Part shown: positions 13,635 to 25,218 of the stretch, piece after piece
How the letters are laid out: each line of letters begins with the position of its first letter
How positions within the stretch are numbered: the stretch's first letter is position 1
Origin: Bathynomus jamesi
Taxonomy: Eukaryota; Arthropoda; Malacostraca; Isopoda; Cirolanidae
Direction of reading: 5' to 3'
Assembly (NCBI GenBank): GCA_023014485.1
Contig: JAJOZX010005517.1
Coordinates: 1-64,000, forward strand
DNA: 64,000 nt
Made by a program: the position numbers and the translations under genes
The notes under the pieces: model-generated
The model's input: the letters and a program-made list of their open reading frames with translations, nothing else
The model's database searches: none
Told to the model about the DNA's origin: nothing

Positions 13635-16600
13635 GTGTCTTTATATAGAAACAATTGGATTAGTTCACACATATTTGTTAATTTTAGAGCCTTTTTAATG
13701 CTCCCCATCTGTCTCTGGCTGTATCCAATACATTCGGATTCGTTTTGACAAGAGTGTGAAACTTCATGTATTCCGATTGGCTGATGTTTGTCTGACGCTA
13801 ACTATAGGACATATCTAAATGATTCTCATGTGGGTGTGAATTTTGGGACCTTCTTATTGGTTCATATTTGGTTGTGGCTAAACTTTCGATATTCTAATTG
13901 GTTCACATATATATGTTAATTTTAAAGCTTTTCAATGCTCCTCATCTGTTTCTGGCTGTATCTAATACATTCGGATTCGTTTTACGAGGGTGTGAAACTT
14001 TATGTATTCTGATTGGCTAACATTTGTCTGACGCAAACGAAGGCACATGTCTAATTGGTTTTCACGTGGGTGTGAATTTTGGACTCTTCCCATTGGCTCA
14101 TATTGGGTGTGGCTAAACATTGGATATTCTAATTGATTCGCATGTGGGTGTGTATATGTTAATCTCTTGATTGGTCTTCATTTAGGTGTGTTTATGTAGA
14201 AACAATTGGATTAGATCACACATATTTGTTAATTTTAGAGCCTTTTTTATGCTCCCCATCTGTCTCTGGCTGTATCCAATACATTCTGATTCGTTTTGAC
14301 AAGAGTGTGAAACTTCATGTATTCCGATTGGCTGATGTTTGTCTGACGCTAACTAAAGGACATATCTAATTGATTGTCATGTGGGTGTGAATTTTGGGAC
14401 CTTCTTATTGGTTTATATTTGGGTGTGGCTAAACTTTCGATATTCTAATTGGTTCACATATATTAGTTAATTTTAAAGCTTTTTCAATGCTCCTCATCTG
14501 TTTCTGGCTATATCTAATACATTCGGATTCGTTTTGACGAGAGTGTGAAACTTTATGTATTCTGATTGGCTGATATTTGTCTGACGCTAACGAAGGCACA
14601 TGTCTAATTGGTTTTCACGTGTGTGAATTTTGGACCCTTCCCATTGGCTCATATTTGGGTATGGCTAAACATTGGATATTCTAATTCATTCGCATGTGGG
14701 TGTGTATATGTTAATCTCTTGATTGGTCTTCATTTAGGTGTGTTTATATAGAGACAATTGGATTAGTTCACACATATTTGTTAATTTTAGAGCCTTTTTT
14801 ATGCTCCCCATCTGTCTCTTGCTGTATCCTATACATCCGGATTCGTTTTGACAAGAGTGTGAAACTTCATGTATTCCGATTGGCTGAAGTTTGTCTGACG
14901 CTAACTAAAGGACATATCTAATTGATTCTCATGTGGGTGTGAATTTTGGGACCTTCTTATTGGTTCATATTTGGGTGTGGCTAAACTTTCGATATTCTAA
15001 TTAGTTCACATATATTTGTTAATTTTAAAGCTTTTTCAATGCTCGTCATCTGTTTCTGGCTGTATCTAATACATTCGGAATCGTTTTGACGAGAGTGTCA
15101 AACTTTATGTATTCTGATTGGCTGATATTTGTCTGACGCTAAAGAAGTCACATGGCTAATTGGTTTTCACGTGGGTGTGAATTTTGAACCTTCCCATTGC
15201 CTCATATTTGGGTGTGGCTAAACATTGGATATTCTAATTGATTCGCATGTGGGTGTGTATATGTTAATCTCTTGATTGGTCTTCATTTAGGTGTGTATAT
15301 GTTAATCTCTTGATTGGTCTTCATTTAGGTGTGTTTATATAGAAACAATTGGATTAGTTCACATATTTGTTAATTTTAGAGCCTTTTTAATGCTCCCCAT
15401 CTGTCTCTGGCTGTATCCAATATTTCGGATTCGTTTTGACAAGAGTGTGAAACTTCATGTATTCCGATTGGCTGATGTTTGTCTGACGCTAACTAAAGGA
15501 CATATCTAATTGATTCTCATGTGGGTGTGAATTTTGGGACCTTCTTATTGGTTCATATTTGGGTGTGGCTAAACTTTCGATATTCTAATTGGTTCACATA
15601 TATTTGTTAATTTTAAAGCTTTTTCAATGCTCCTCATCTGTTTCTGGCTGTATCTAATACATTCGGATTCGTTTTGACGAGAGTGTGAAACTTTATGTAT
15701 TCTGATTGGCTGATATTTGTCTGACGCTAACGAGGGCACATGTCTAATTGGTTTTCACGTGGGTGTGAATTTTGGACCCTTCCCATTGGCTCATATTTGG
15801 GTGTGGCTAAACATTGGATATTCTAATTCATTCGCATGTGGGTGTGTGTATGTTAATCTCTTGATTGGTCTTCATTTAGGTGTGTTTATATAAAAACAAT
15901 TAGATTAGTTCACACATATTTGTTAATTTTAGAGCCTTTTTTATGCTCCCCATCTCTCTCTTGCTGTATCCAATACATCCGGATTCGTTTTGACAAGAGT
16001 GTGAAACTTCATGTATTCCGATTGGCTGAAGTTTGTCTGACGCTAACTAAAGGACATATCTAATTGATTCTCATGTGGGTGTGAATTTTGGGACCTTCTT
16101 ATTGGTTCATATTTGGGTGTGGCTAAACTTTCGATATCTAATTAGTTCACATATATTTGTTAATTTTAAAGCTTTTTCAATGCTCGTCATCTGTTTCTGG
16201 CTGTATCTAATACATTCGGAATCGTTTTGACGAGAGTGTCAAACTTTATGTATTCTGATTGGCTGATATTTGTCTGACGCTAACGAAGTCACATGGCTAA
16301 TTGGTTTTCACGTGGGTGTGAATTTTGAACCTTCCCATTGGCTCATATTTGGGTGTGGCTAAACATTGGATATTCTAATTGATTCGCATGTGGGTGTGTA
16401 TATGTTAATCTCTTGATTGGTCTTCATTTAGGTGTGTATATGTTAATCTCTTGATTGGTCTTCATTTAGTTGTGTTTATATAGAAACAATTGGATTAGTT
16501 CACACATATTTGTTAATTTTAGAGCCTTTTTTATGCTCCCCATCTGTCTCTTGCTGTATCCAATACATTCGGATTCGTTTTGACAAGAGTGAAACTTCAT

Positions 16601-17524
16601 GTATTCCATTGGCTGATGTTTGTCTGACGCTAACTAAAGGACATATCTAATTAATTCTCATGTGGGTGTGAATTTTGGGACGTTCTTATTGGTTCATATT
16701 TGGTTGGCTAAACTTTCGATATTCTAATTGGTTCACATATATTTGTTAATTTTAAAGCCTTTTCAATGCTCCTCATCTGTTTCTGGCTGTATCTAATACA
16801 TTCGGATTCGTTTTACGAGAGTGTGAAACTTTATGTATTCTGATTGGCTGACATTTGTCTGAAGCTAACGAAGGCGTCTAATTGGTTTTCACGTGGGTGT
16901 GAATTTTGGACTCTTCCCATTGGCTCATATTTGGGTGTGGCTAAACATTGGACATTCTAATTGATTCGCATGTGGGTGTGTATATGTTAATCTCTTGATT
17001 GGGCTTCATTTAGGTGTGTTTATGTAGAAAAATTGGATTAGTTCACACATATTTGTTAATTTTAGAGCCTTTTTTATGCTCCCCATCTGTCTCTGGCTGC
17101 ATCCAATACATCTGATTCGTTTTGACAGAGTGTGAAACTTCATGTATTCCGATTGGCTGAAGTTTGTCTGACGCTAACTAAAGGACATATCTAATTGATT
17201 GTCATGTGGGTGTGAATTTTGGGACCTTCTTATTGGTTCATATTTGGGTGTGGCTAAACTTTCGATATTCTAATTAGTTCACATATATTTGTTAATTTTA
17301 AAGCTTTTTCAATGCTCGTCATCTGTTTCTGGCTGTATCTAATACATTCGGATCGTTTTGACGAGAGTGTCAAACTTTATGTATTCTGATTGGCTGATAT
17401 TTGTCTGACGCTAAAGAAGTCACATGGCTAATTGGTTTTCACGTTGGGTGAATTTTGAACCCTTCCCATTGGCTCATATTTGGGTGTGGCTAAACATTGG
17501 ATATTCTAATTGATTCGCATGTGG

Positions 17525-17638
17525 GTGTGTATATGTTAATCTCTTGATTGGTCTTCATTTAGGTGTGTATATGTTAATCTCTTGATTGGTCTTCATTTAG
17601 GTGTGTATATGTTAATCTCTTGATTGGTCTTCATTTAG
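17525..17638 (+). repeat. Triple 38-mer in the A1 unit at 17351
   Basis: There are three tandem 38 bp copies, 114 bp in total, in an A1 unit that has lost the CACGTG hexamer (CACGTTGGG). Confidence 0.92.
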
Positions 17639-20600
17639 TGTCTTTATATAGAAACAATTGGATTAGTTCACACATATTTGTTAATTTTAGAGCCTTTTTA
17701 ATGCTCCCCATCTGTCTCTGGCTGTATCCAATACATTCGGATTCGTTTTGACAAGAGTGTGAAACTTCATGTATTCCGATTGGCTGATGTTTGTCTGACG
17801 CTAACTATAGGACATATCTAATGATTCTCATGTGGGTGTGAATTTTGGGACCTTCTTATTGGTTCATATTTGGGTTGTGGCTAAACTTTCGATATTCTAA
17901 TTGGTTCACATATATTTGTTAATTTTAAAGCTTTTTCAATGCTCCTCATCTGTTTCTGGCTGTATCTAATACATTCGGATCGTTTTGACGAGAGTGTCAA
18001 ACTTTATGTATTCTGATTGGCTGATTTGTCTGACGCTAAAGAAGTCACATGGCTAATTGGTTTTCACGTGGTGTGAATTTTGAACCTTCCCATTGCCTCA
18101 TATTTGGGTGTGGCTAAACATTGGATATTCTAATTGATTCGCATGTGGGTGTGTATATGTTAATCTCTTGATTGGTCTTCATTTAGGTGTGTTTATATAG
18201 AAACAATTGGATTAGTTCACACATATTTGTTAATTTTAGAGCCTTTTTAATGCTCCCCATCTGTCTCTGGCTGTATCCAATACATTCTGATTCGTTTTGA
18301 CAAGAGTGTGAAACTTCATGTATTCCGATTGGCTGATGTTTGTCTGACGCTAACTAAAGGACATATCTAATTGATTCTCATGTGGTGTGAATTTTGGGAC
18401 CTTCTTATTGGTTTATATTTGGGTGTGGCTAAACTTTCGATATTCTAATTGGTTCACATATATTGTTAATTTTAAAGCTTTTTCAATGCTCCTCATCTGT
18501 TTCTGGCTGTATCTAATACATTCGGATTCGTTTTGACGAGAGTGTGAAACTTTATGTATTCTGATTGGCTGATATTTGTCTGACGCTAACGAGGCACATG
18601 TCTAATTGGTTTTCACGTGGGTGTGAATTTTGGACCCTTCCCATTGGCTCTATTTGGGTGTGGCTAAACATTGGATATTCTAATTCATTCGATGTGGGTG
18701 TGTGTATGTTAATCTCTTGATTGGTCTTCATTTAGGTGTGTTATATAAAACAATTAAGTTCACACATATTTGTTAATTTTAGAGCCTTTTTTATGCTCCC
18801 CATCTCTCTCTTGCTGTATCCAATACATCCGGATTCGTTTTGACAAGAGTGTGAAACTTCATGTATTCCGATTGGCTGATGTTTGTCTGACGCTAACTAA
18901 AGGACATATCTAATTGATTCTCATGTGGTGTGAATTTTGGGACCTTCTTATTGGTTCATATTTGGGTGTGGCTAAACTTTCGATATCTAATTGTTCACAT
19001 ATATTTGTTAATTTTAAAGCTTTTTCAATGCTCGTCATCTGTTTCTGGCTGTATCTAATACATTCGGAATCGTTTTGACGAGAGTGTCAAACTTTATGTA
19101 TTCTGATTGGCTGATATTTGTCTGACGCTAACGAAGTCACATGGCTAATTGGTTTTCACGTGGGTGTGAATTTTGAACTCTTCCCATTGGCTCATATTTG
19201 GGTGTGGCTAAACATTGGATATTCTAATTGATTCGATGTGGGTGTGTATATGTTAATCTCTTGATTGGTCTTCATTTAGGTGTGTATATGTTAATCTCTT
19301 GATTGGTCTTCATTTAGTTGTGTTTATATAGAAACAATTGGATTAGTTTCACACATATTTGTTAATTTTAGAGCCTTTTTTATGCTCCCCATCTGTCTCT
19401 TGCTGTATCCAATACATTCGGACTCGTTTTGACAAGAGTGTGAAACTTCATGTATTCCGATTGGCTGATGTTTTGTCTGACGCTAACTAAAGGACATATC
19501 TAATTATTCTCATGTGGGTGTGAATTTTGGGACCTTCTTATTGGTTCATATTTGGGTTTGGCTAAACTTTCGATATTCTAATTGGTTCACATATATTTGT
19601 TAATTTTAAAGCCTTTTCAATGCTCCTCATCTGTTTCTGGCTGTATCTAATACATTCGGATTCGTTTTACCGAGAGTGTGAAACTTTATGTATTCTGATT
19701 GGCTGACATTTGTCTGAAGCTAACGAAGGCGTCTAATTGGTTTTTCACGTGGGTGTGAATTTTGGACTCTTCCCATTGGCTCATATTTGGTGTGGCTAAA
19801 CATTGGACATTCTAATTGTTCGCATGTGGGTGTGTATATGTTAATCTCTTGATTGGGCTTCATTTAGGTGTGTTTATGTAGAAAAATTGGATTAGTTCAC
19901 ACATATTTGTTAATTTTAGAGCCTTTTTTATGCTCCCCATCTATCTCTGCTGCATCCAATACATCCGTACTCGTTTTGACGAGAGTGTGAAACTTCATGT
20001 ATTCCGATTGGCTGAAGTTGTCTGACGCTAACTAAAGGACATATCTATTGATTCTCATGTGGGTGTGAATTTTGGGACCTTCTTATTGGTTCATATTTGG
20101 TGTGGCTAACTTTCGATATTTAATTAGTTCACATTATTTGTTAATTTTAAAGCTTTTTCAATGCTCCTCATCTGTTTCTGGCTGTATTAATACTTCGGAT
20201 TCGTTTTGACGAGAGTGTCAAACTTTTATGTATTCTGATTGGCTGATATTTTCTGACGCTACGAGACAATGGCTATTTGGTTTTCACGTGGGTGTGAATT
20301 TTGACCCTTCCATTGGCTCATATTTGGGTGTGGCTAAACATTGATATTCTAATTGATTCGCATGTGGGTGTGTATAGTTATCTCTTGATTGGTCTTCATT
20401 TAGGTGTGTTTATATAGAAACAATTGGATTAGTTCACACATATTTGTTAATTTTAGAGCCTTTTTAATGCTCCCCATCTGTCCTTGCTGTATCCAATACA
20501 TTCTGATTCGTTTTGACAAGAGTGTGAAACTTCATGTATTCAGATTGGCTGATTTGTCTGACGCTAACTAAAGGACATATCTAATTGATTCTCATGTGGG

Positions 20601-20738
20601 TGTGAATTGGGACCTTCTTATTGGTTCCTATTTGGGTGTGGCTAAACTTTCGATATTCTAATTGGTTCACATATATTTGTTAATTTTAAAGCTTTTTCAA
20701 TGCTCCTCATCTGTTTCTGGCTGTATCTAATACTTTCA

Positions 20739-21054
20739 GATTCGTTTTGACGAGAGTGTGAAACTTTATGTATTCTGATTGGCTGATATTTGTCTGACGC
20801 TAACGAGGGCACATGTCTAATTGGTTTTCCTCGTGGGTGTGAATTTTGGACCCTTCCCATTGGCTCATATTTGGGTGTAGCTAAACATTGGATATTCTAT
20901 TTGATTCGCATGTGGGTGTGAAATTTGGGACTTCTTATTGGTTCATATTTGGGTGTGGCTAAACTTTCGATATTTTAATTAGTTCACCTGTATTTGTTAA
21001 TTTTAAAGCTTTTTCATGCTCCTCATCTGTTTCTGGCTGTATGTAATACTTTCG
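20739..21054 (+). repeat. Chimeric A/B unit (out-of-register module crossover)
   Basis: The unit starts as A2 and runs through the module at GATTCGCATGTGGGTG, then continues as B from TGAAATTTGGGAC at about 20908-20920. The join falls in ATGTGGGTGTG, which is shared by A unit position about 170 and B unit position about 91. The unit therefore has neither the 38-mer nor the usual A tail, yet is still about 316 bp long. It is followed directly by another A unit. Confidence 0.88.
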
Positions 21055-21368
21055 GATTCGTTTTGACGAGAGTGTGAAACTTATGTATTCTGATTGGCTG
21101 ATATTTGTCTGACGCTAACGAGGGCACATGTCTAATTGGTTTCACGTGGGTGTGAATTTTGGACCCTTCCCATTGGCTCATATTTGGGTGTGGCTAAACA
21201 TTGGATATTCTAATTGATTCGCATGTGGGTGTGTATATGTTAATCTCTTGATTGGTCTTCATTTAGGTGTGTTTATATAGAAACAATTGGATTAGATCAC
21301 ACATATTTGTTAATTTTAGAGCCTTTTTAATGCTCCCCATCTGTCTCTTGCTATATCCAATACATTCT

Positions 21369-21844
21369 GATTCGTTTTGACAAGAGTGTGAAACTTCATG
21401 TATTCCGATTGGCTGATGTTTGTCTGACGCTAACTAAAGGACATATCTAATTGATTCTCATGTGAGTGTGAATTTTGGGACCTTCTTATTGGTTCATATT
21501 TGGGTGTGGCTAAACTTTCGATATTCTAATTGGCTCACATATATTTATTAATTTTAAAGCTTTTTCAATGCTCCCCATCTGTCTCTGGCTGTATCCAATA
21601 CATTCGGATTCGTTTTGACGAGAGTGTGAAACTTCATGTATTCCGATTGACTGATGTTTGTCTGACGCTAACTAAAGGACATATCTAATTGATTCTCATG
21701 TGGGTGTGAATTTTGGGACCTTCTTATTGGTTCATATTTTGGTGTGGCTAAACTTTCTATATTCTAATTGGTTCACATATATTTGTTAATTTTAAAGCTT
21801 TTTCAATGCTCCTCATCTGTTTCTGGCTGTATCTAATACATTCG
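21369..21844 (+). repeat. Tandem B-B pair (register break)
   Basis: Two B units (21369 and 21607) follow one another without an A unit. The first ends with GGCTCACATATATTTATT and the A-type tail CTCCCCATCTGTCTCTGGC. The second has GACGAGAG, an A-type base, and CCGATTGACTG. Confidence 0.87.
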
Positions 21845-23524
21845 GATTCGTTTTGACGAGAGTGTCAAACTTTATGTATTTGATTGGCTGATATTTGTCT
21901 GACGCTAACGAAGTCACATGGCTAATTGGTTTTCACGTGGGTGTGAATTTTGAACCCTTCCCATTGGCTCATATTTGGGTGAGGCTAAACATTGGATATT
22001 CTAATTGATTCTCATGTGGGTGTGTATATGTTAATCTCTTGATTGGTCTTCATTTAGGTGTGTATATGTTAATCTCTTGATTGGTCTTCATTTAGGTGTC
22101 TTTATATAGAAACAATTGGATTAGTTCACACATATTTGTTAATTTTAGAGCCTTTTTAATGCTCCCCATCTGTCTCTGGCTGTATCCAATACATTCGGAT
22201 TCGTTTTGACAAGAGTGTGAAACTTCATGTATTCCGATTGGCTGATGTTTGTCTGACGCTAACTATAGGACATATCTAATTGATTCTCATGTGGGTGTGA
22301 ATTTTGGGACCTTCTTATTGGTTCATATTTGGTTGTGGCTAAACTTCGATATTCTAATTGGTTCACATATATTTGTTAATTTTAAAGCCTTTTCAATGCT
22401 CCTCATCTGTTTCTGGCTGTATCTAATACATTCGGATTCGTTTTAACGAGGGTGAAACTTTATGTATTCTGATTGGCTAACATTTGTCTGACGCAAACGA
22501 AGGCACATGTCTAATTGGTTTTCACGTGGGTGTGAATTTTGGACTCTTCCCATTGGCTCATACTTGGGTGTGGCTAAACATTGATATTCTAATTGATTCG
22601 CATGTGGGTGTGTATATGTTAATTCTTGATTGGTCTTCATTTAGGTGTGTTTATGTAGAAAAATTGGATTAGATCACACATATTTGTTAATTTTAGAGCT
22701 TTTTTATGCTCCCCATCTGTCTCTGGCTGTATCCAATACATTCTGATTCGTTTTGACAAGAGTGTGAAACTTCATGTATTCCGATTGGCTGATGTTTGTC
22801 TGAGCTAACTAAAGGACATATCTTGATTCTCATGTGGGTGTGAATTTTGGGACCTTCTTATTGGTTCATATTTGTGGCTAAACTTTCGATATTCTAATTG
22901 GTTCACATATATTTGTTAATTTTAAAGCTTTTTCAATGCTCCTCATCTGTTTCTGGCTGTATCTAATACATTCGGATTCGTTTTGACGAGAGTGTGAAAC
23001 TTTATGTATTCTGATTGGCTGATATTTGTCTGACGCTAACGAGGGCACATGTCTAATTGGTTTTCACGTGGGTGTGAATTTTGGACCCTTCCCATTGGCT
23101 CATATTTGGGTGTGGCTAAACATTGGATATTCTAATTCATTCGCATGTGGGTGTGTGTATGTTAATCTCTTGATTGGTCTTCATTTAGGTGTGTTTATAT
23201 AAAACAATTATTAGTTCACACATATTTGTTAATTTTAGAGCCTTTTTTATGCTCCCCATCTCTCTCTTGCTGTATCCAATACATCCGGATTCGTTTTGAC
23301 AAGAGTGTGAAACTTCATGTATTCCGATTGGCTGAAGTTTGTCTGACGCTAACTAAAGGACATATCTAATTGATTCTCATGTGGGTGTGAATTTTGGGAC
23401 CTTCTTATTGGTTCATATTTGGGTGTGGCTAAACTTTCGATATCTAATTAGTTCACATATATTTGTTAATTTTAAAGCTTTTTCAATGCTCGTCATCTGT
23501 TTCTGGCTGTATCTAATACATTCG

Positions 23525-23878
23525 GAATCGTTTTGACGAGAGTGTCAAACTTTATGTATTCTGATTGGCTGATATTTGTCTGACGCTAACGAAGTCACAT
23601 GGCTAATTGGTTTTCAAGTGGGTGTGAATTTTGAACTCTTCCCATTGGCTCATATTTGGGTGTGGCTAAACATTGGATATTCTAATTGATTCGCACGTGG
23701 GTGTGTATATGTTAATCTCTTGATTGGTCTTCATTTAGGTGTGTATATGTTAATCTCTTGATTGGTCTTCATTTAGGTGTGTTTATATAGAAACAATTGG
23801 ATTAGTTCACACATATTTGTTAATTTTAGAGCCTTTTTAATGCTCCCCATCTGTCTCTGGCTGTATCCAATACATTCT
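23525..23878 (+). repeat. Representative A1 unit with two 38-mers
   Basis: A1 differs from other A units by GAATCG at the start, GTCAAAC for GTGAAAC, GTCACATGGCT for GGCACATGTCT, and GAACTC or GAACCC for GGACCC. Its length, 354 bp, equals a plain A unit plus one 38-mer. A1 units are landmarks of the higher-order structure and occur near 1, 1761, 2905, 4312, 7125, 10504, 11666, 13345, 15078, 16219, 17351, 17978, 19067, 20198, 21845, 23525, 25219, 28001, 29695, 31390, 33112, 36490, 37628, 39376, 40518, 42281, 43415, 44007, 47368, 51342, 55553, 58033 and 59176. Confidence 0.88.
23701..23776 (+). repeat. Two perfect tandem 38-mers inside an A1 unit
   Basis: The 38 bp sequence beginning GTGTGTATATGTTAATCTC and ending CTTCATTTAG occurs twice head to tail, at 23701 and 23739. 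This is the commonest expansion state in A1 units. Other A subtypes mostly keep one copy, while some A2 and GGCGTC-type units also have two. Confidence 0.93.
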
Positions 23879-24702
23879 GATTCGTTTTGACAAGAGTGTG
23901 AAACTTCATGTATTCCGATTGGCTGATGTTTGTCTGACGCTAACTAAAGGACATATCTAATTGATTCTCATGTGGGTGTGAATTTTGGGACCTTCTTATT
24001 GGTTCATATTTGGGTGTGGCTAAACTTTCGATATTCTAATTGGTTCACATATATTTGTTAATTTTAAAGCTTTTTCAATGCTCCTCATCTGTTTCTGGCT
24101 GTATCTAATACATTCGGATTCGTTTTGACGAGAGTGTGAAACTTTATGTATTCTGATTGGCTGATATTTGTCTGACGCTAACGAGGGCACATGTCTAATT
24201 GGTTTTCACGTGGGTGTGAATTTTGGACCCTTCCCATTGGCTCATATTTGGGTGTGGCTAAACATTGGATATTCTAATTCATTCGCATGTGGGTGTGTGT
24301 ATGTTAATCTCTTGATTGGTCTTCATTTAGGTGTGTTTATATAAAACAATTGGATTAGTTCACACATATTTGTTAATTTTAGAGCCTTTTTTATGCTCCC
24401 CATCTGTCTCTGCTGTATCCAATACATTCTGATTCGTTTTGACAAGAGTGTGAAACTTCATGTATTCCGATTGGCTGATGTTTGTCTGACGCTAACTAAA
24501 GGACATATCTAATTGATTCTCATGTGGGTGTGAATTTTGGGACCTTCTTATTGGTTCATATTTGGTGTGGCTAAACTTTCGATATTCTAATTGGTTCACA
24601 TATATTTGTTAATTTTAAAGCTTTTCAATGCTCCTCATCTGTTTCTGGCTGTATCTAATACATTCGGATTCGTTTTGACGAGAGTGTGAAACTTTATGTA
24701 TT

Positions 24703-24714
24703 CTGATTGGCTGA
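24703..24714 (+). promoter_or_regulatory. NF-Y (CCAAT-box) consensus match, representative of A units
   Basis: CTGATTGGCTGA agrees at all 12 positions with the published NF-Y consensus CTGATTGGYYRR. It sits at unit position about 37 in most A units. B units have CCGATTGGCTGA, one base off. Whether any protein binds it here, or whether the host has a standard NF-Y, is not shown by the sequence. Confidence 0.4.
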
Positions 24715-24756
24715 TATTTGTCTGACGCTAACGAAGGCACATGTCTAATTGGTTTT

Positions 24757-24762
24757 CACGTG
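24757..24762 (+). promoter_or_regulatory. CACGTG hexamer (E-box/G-box type), representative of A units
   Basis: The palindrome CACGTG occurs about 50 bp after the CCAAT-like site in most A units. It is CATGTG in B units and is broken to CACGTTGG in several A1 units. bHLH and bZIP factors bind this hexamer in many eukaryotes. A role in this array is only a possibility. Confidence 0.3.
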
Positions 24763-24980
24763 GGTGTGAATTTTGGACTCTTCCCATTGGCTCATATTTG
24801 GGTGTGGCTAAACATTGGATATTCTAATTGATTCGCATGTGGGTGTGTATATGTTAATCTCTTGATTGGTCTTCATTTAGGTGTGTTTATATAGAAACAA
24901 TTGGATTAGTTCACACATATTTGTTAATTTTAGAGCCTTTTTATGCTCCCCATCTGTCTCTGCTGTATCCAATACATCCG

Positions 24981-25218
24981 GATTCGTTTTGACAAGAGTG
25001 TGAAACTTCATGTATTCCGATTGGCTGATGTTTGTCTGACGCTAACTAAAGGACATATCTAATTGATTCTCATGTGGGTGTGAATTTTGGGACCTTCTTA
25101 TTGGTTCATATTTGGGTGTGGCTAAACTTTCGATATTCTAATTAGTTCACATATATTTGTTAATTTTAAAGCTTTTTCAATGCTCGTCATCTGTTTCTGG
25201 CTGTATCTAATACATTCG
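24981..25218 (+). repeat. Representative B unit
   Basis: This 238 bp unit has modules starting at unit positions of about 40, 82, 120 and 161, against seven in A. Relative to A it lacks the segment corresponding to A positions 161-233 (one 38 bp and one 35 bp module) and a 5 bp ATTAG insertion, which accounts for the 78 bp size difference. Diagnostic B bases are CTTCATG for CTTTATG, TTCCG for TTCTG, CTAAAGGACATAT for CGAAGGCACATGT, and CATGTGGG for CACGTGGG. Confidence 0.9.

Larger units (their letters stand above)
7125..20504 (+). repeat. Array block 2: dimers with recurrent triple 38-mer cassettes
   Basis: A units start near 7125, 7746, 8290, 8875, 9423, 9967, 10504, 11117, 11666, 12252, 12801, 13345, 13974, 14526, 15078, 15666, 16219, 16805, 17351, 17978, 18525, 19067, 19659 and 20198. 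A recurring cassette joins a GGCGTCTAATTGG-type A unit, a B, and an A1 unit with three 38-mers: 6583/7125, 9967/10504, 12801/13345 and 16805/17351. In the last three the following B unit carries CTAACTATAGG rather than CTAACTAAAGG. Spacing of the cassettes is about 3.4, 2.8 and 4.0 kb. No gene or foreign insertion is visible. Confidence 0.93.
20505..24666 (+). repeat. Duplicated block, copy 1 of the 6.16 kb offset repeat
   Basis: Unit starts 20505 (B), 20739 (A/B chimera), 21055, 21369, 21607 (second B in a row), 21845, 22198, 22435, 22745, 22975, 23288, 23525, 23879, 24117 and 24431 match, in order and with rare variants, units from 26671 to 30601 at offsets of 6156-6170 bp. Shared rare marks include CACCTGTATT (20.98 and 27.14 kb), CCGATTGACTG (21.64 and 27.80 kb), GGTGAGGCTAAAC (21.98 and 28.13 kb), TTTTAACGAGG (22.44 and 28.60 kb) and TTCAAGTGGG (23.61 and 29.78 kb). 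A partial third copy lies at 35155-37627. Confidence 0.85.
24667..24980 (+). repeat. Representative A unit (single 38-mer form)
   Basis: This near-consensus A unit shows the module starts clearly: ATTGG or ATTGA at 24706, 24748, 24786, 24814, 24827, 24865 and 24900, giving spacings of 42, 38, 28, 13, 38 and 35 bp. A 21 bp core, ATTGR-N4-YAYRT-GGGTGTG or a decayed version, begins each module in the same register except the short one at 24814. The remaining segment, from about 24930 through the unit end and into the next unit start, is the anchor shared with B. Confidence 0.9.

Noticed and set aside
24667..24690. Possible CENP-B box at TTCGTTTTGACGAG
   Set aside because: TTCG is present, but the required A and CGGG positions of the CENP-B core (NTTCGNNNNANNCGGGN) do not match in any register I tried.
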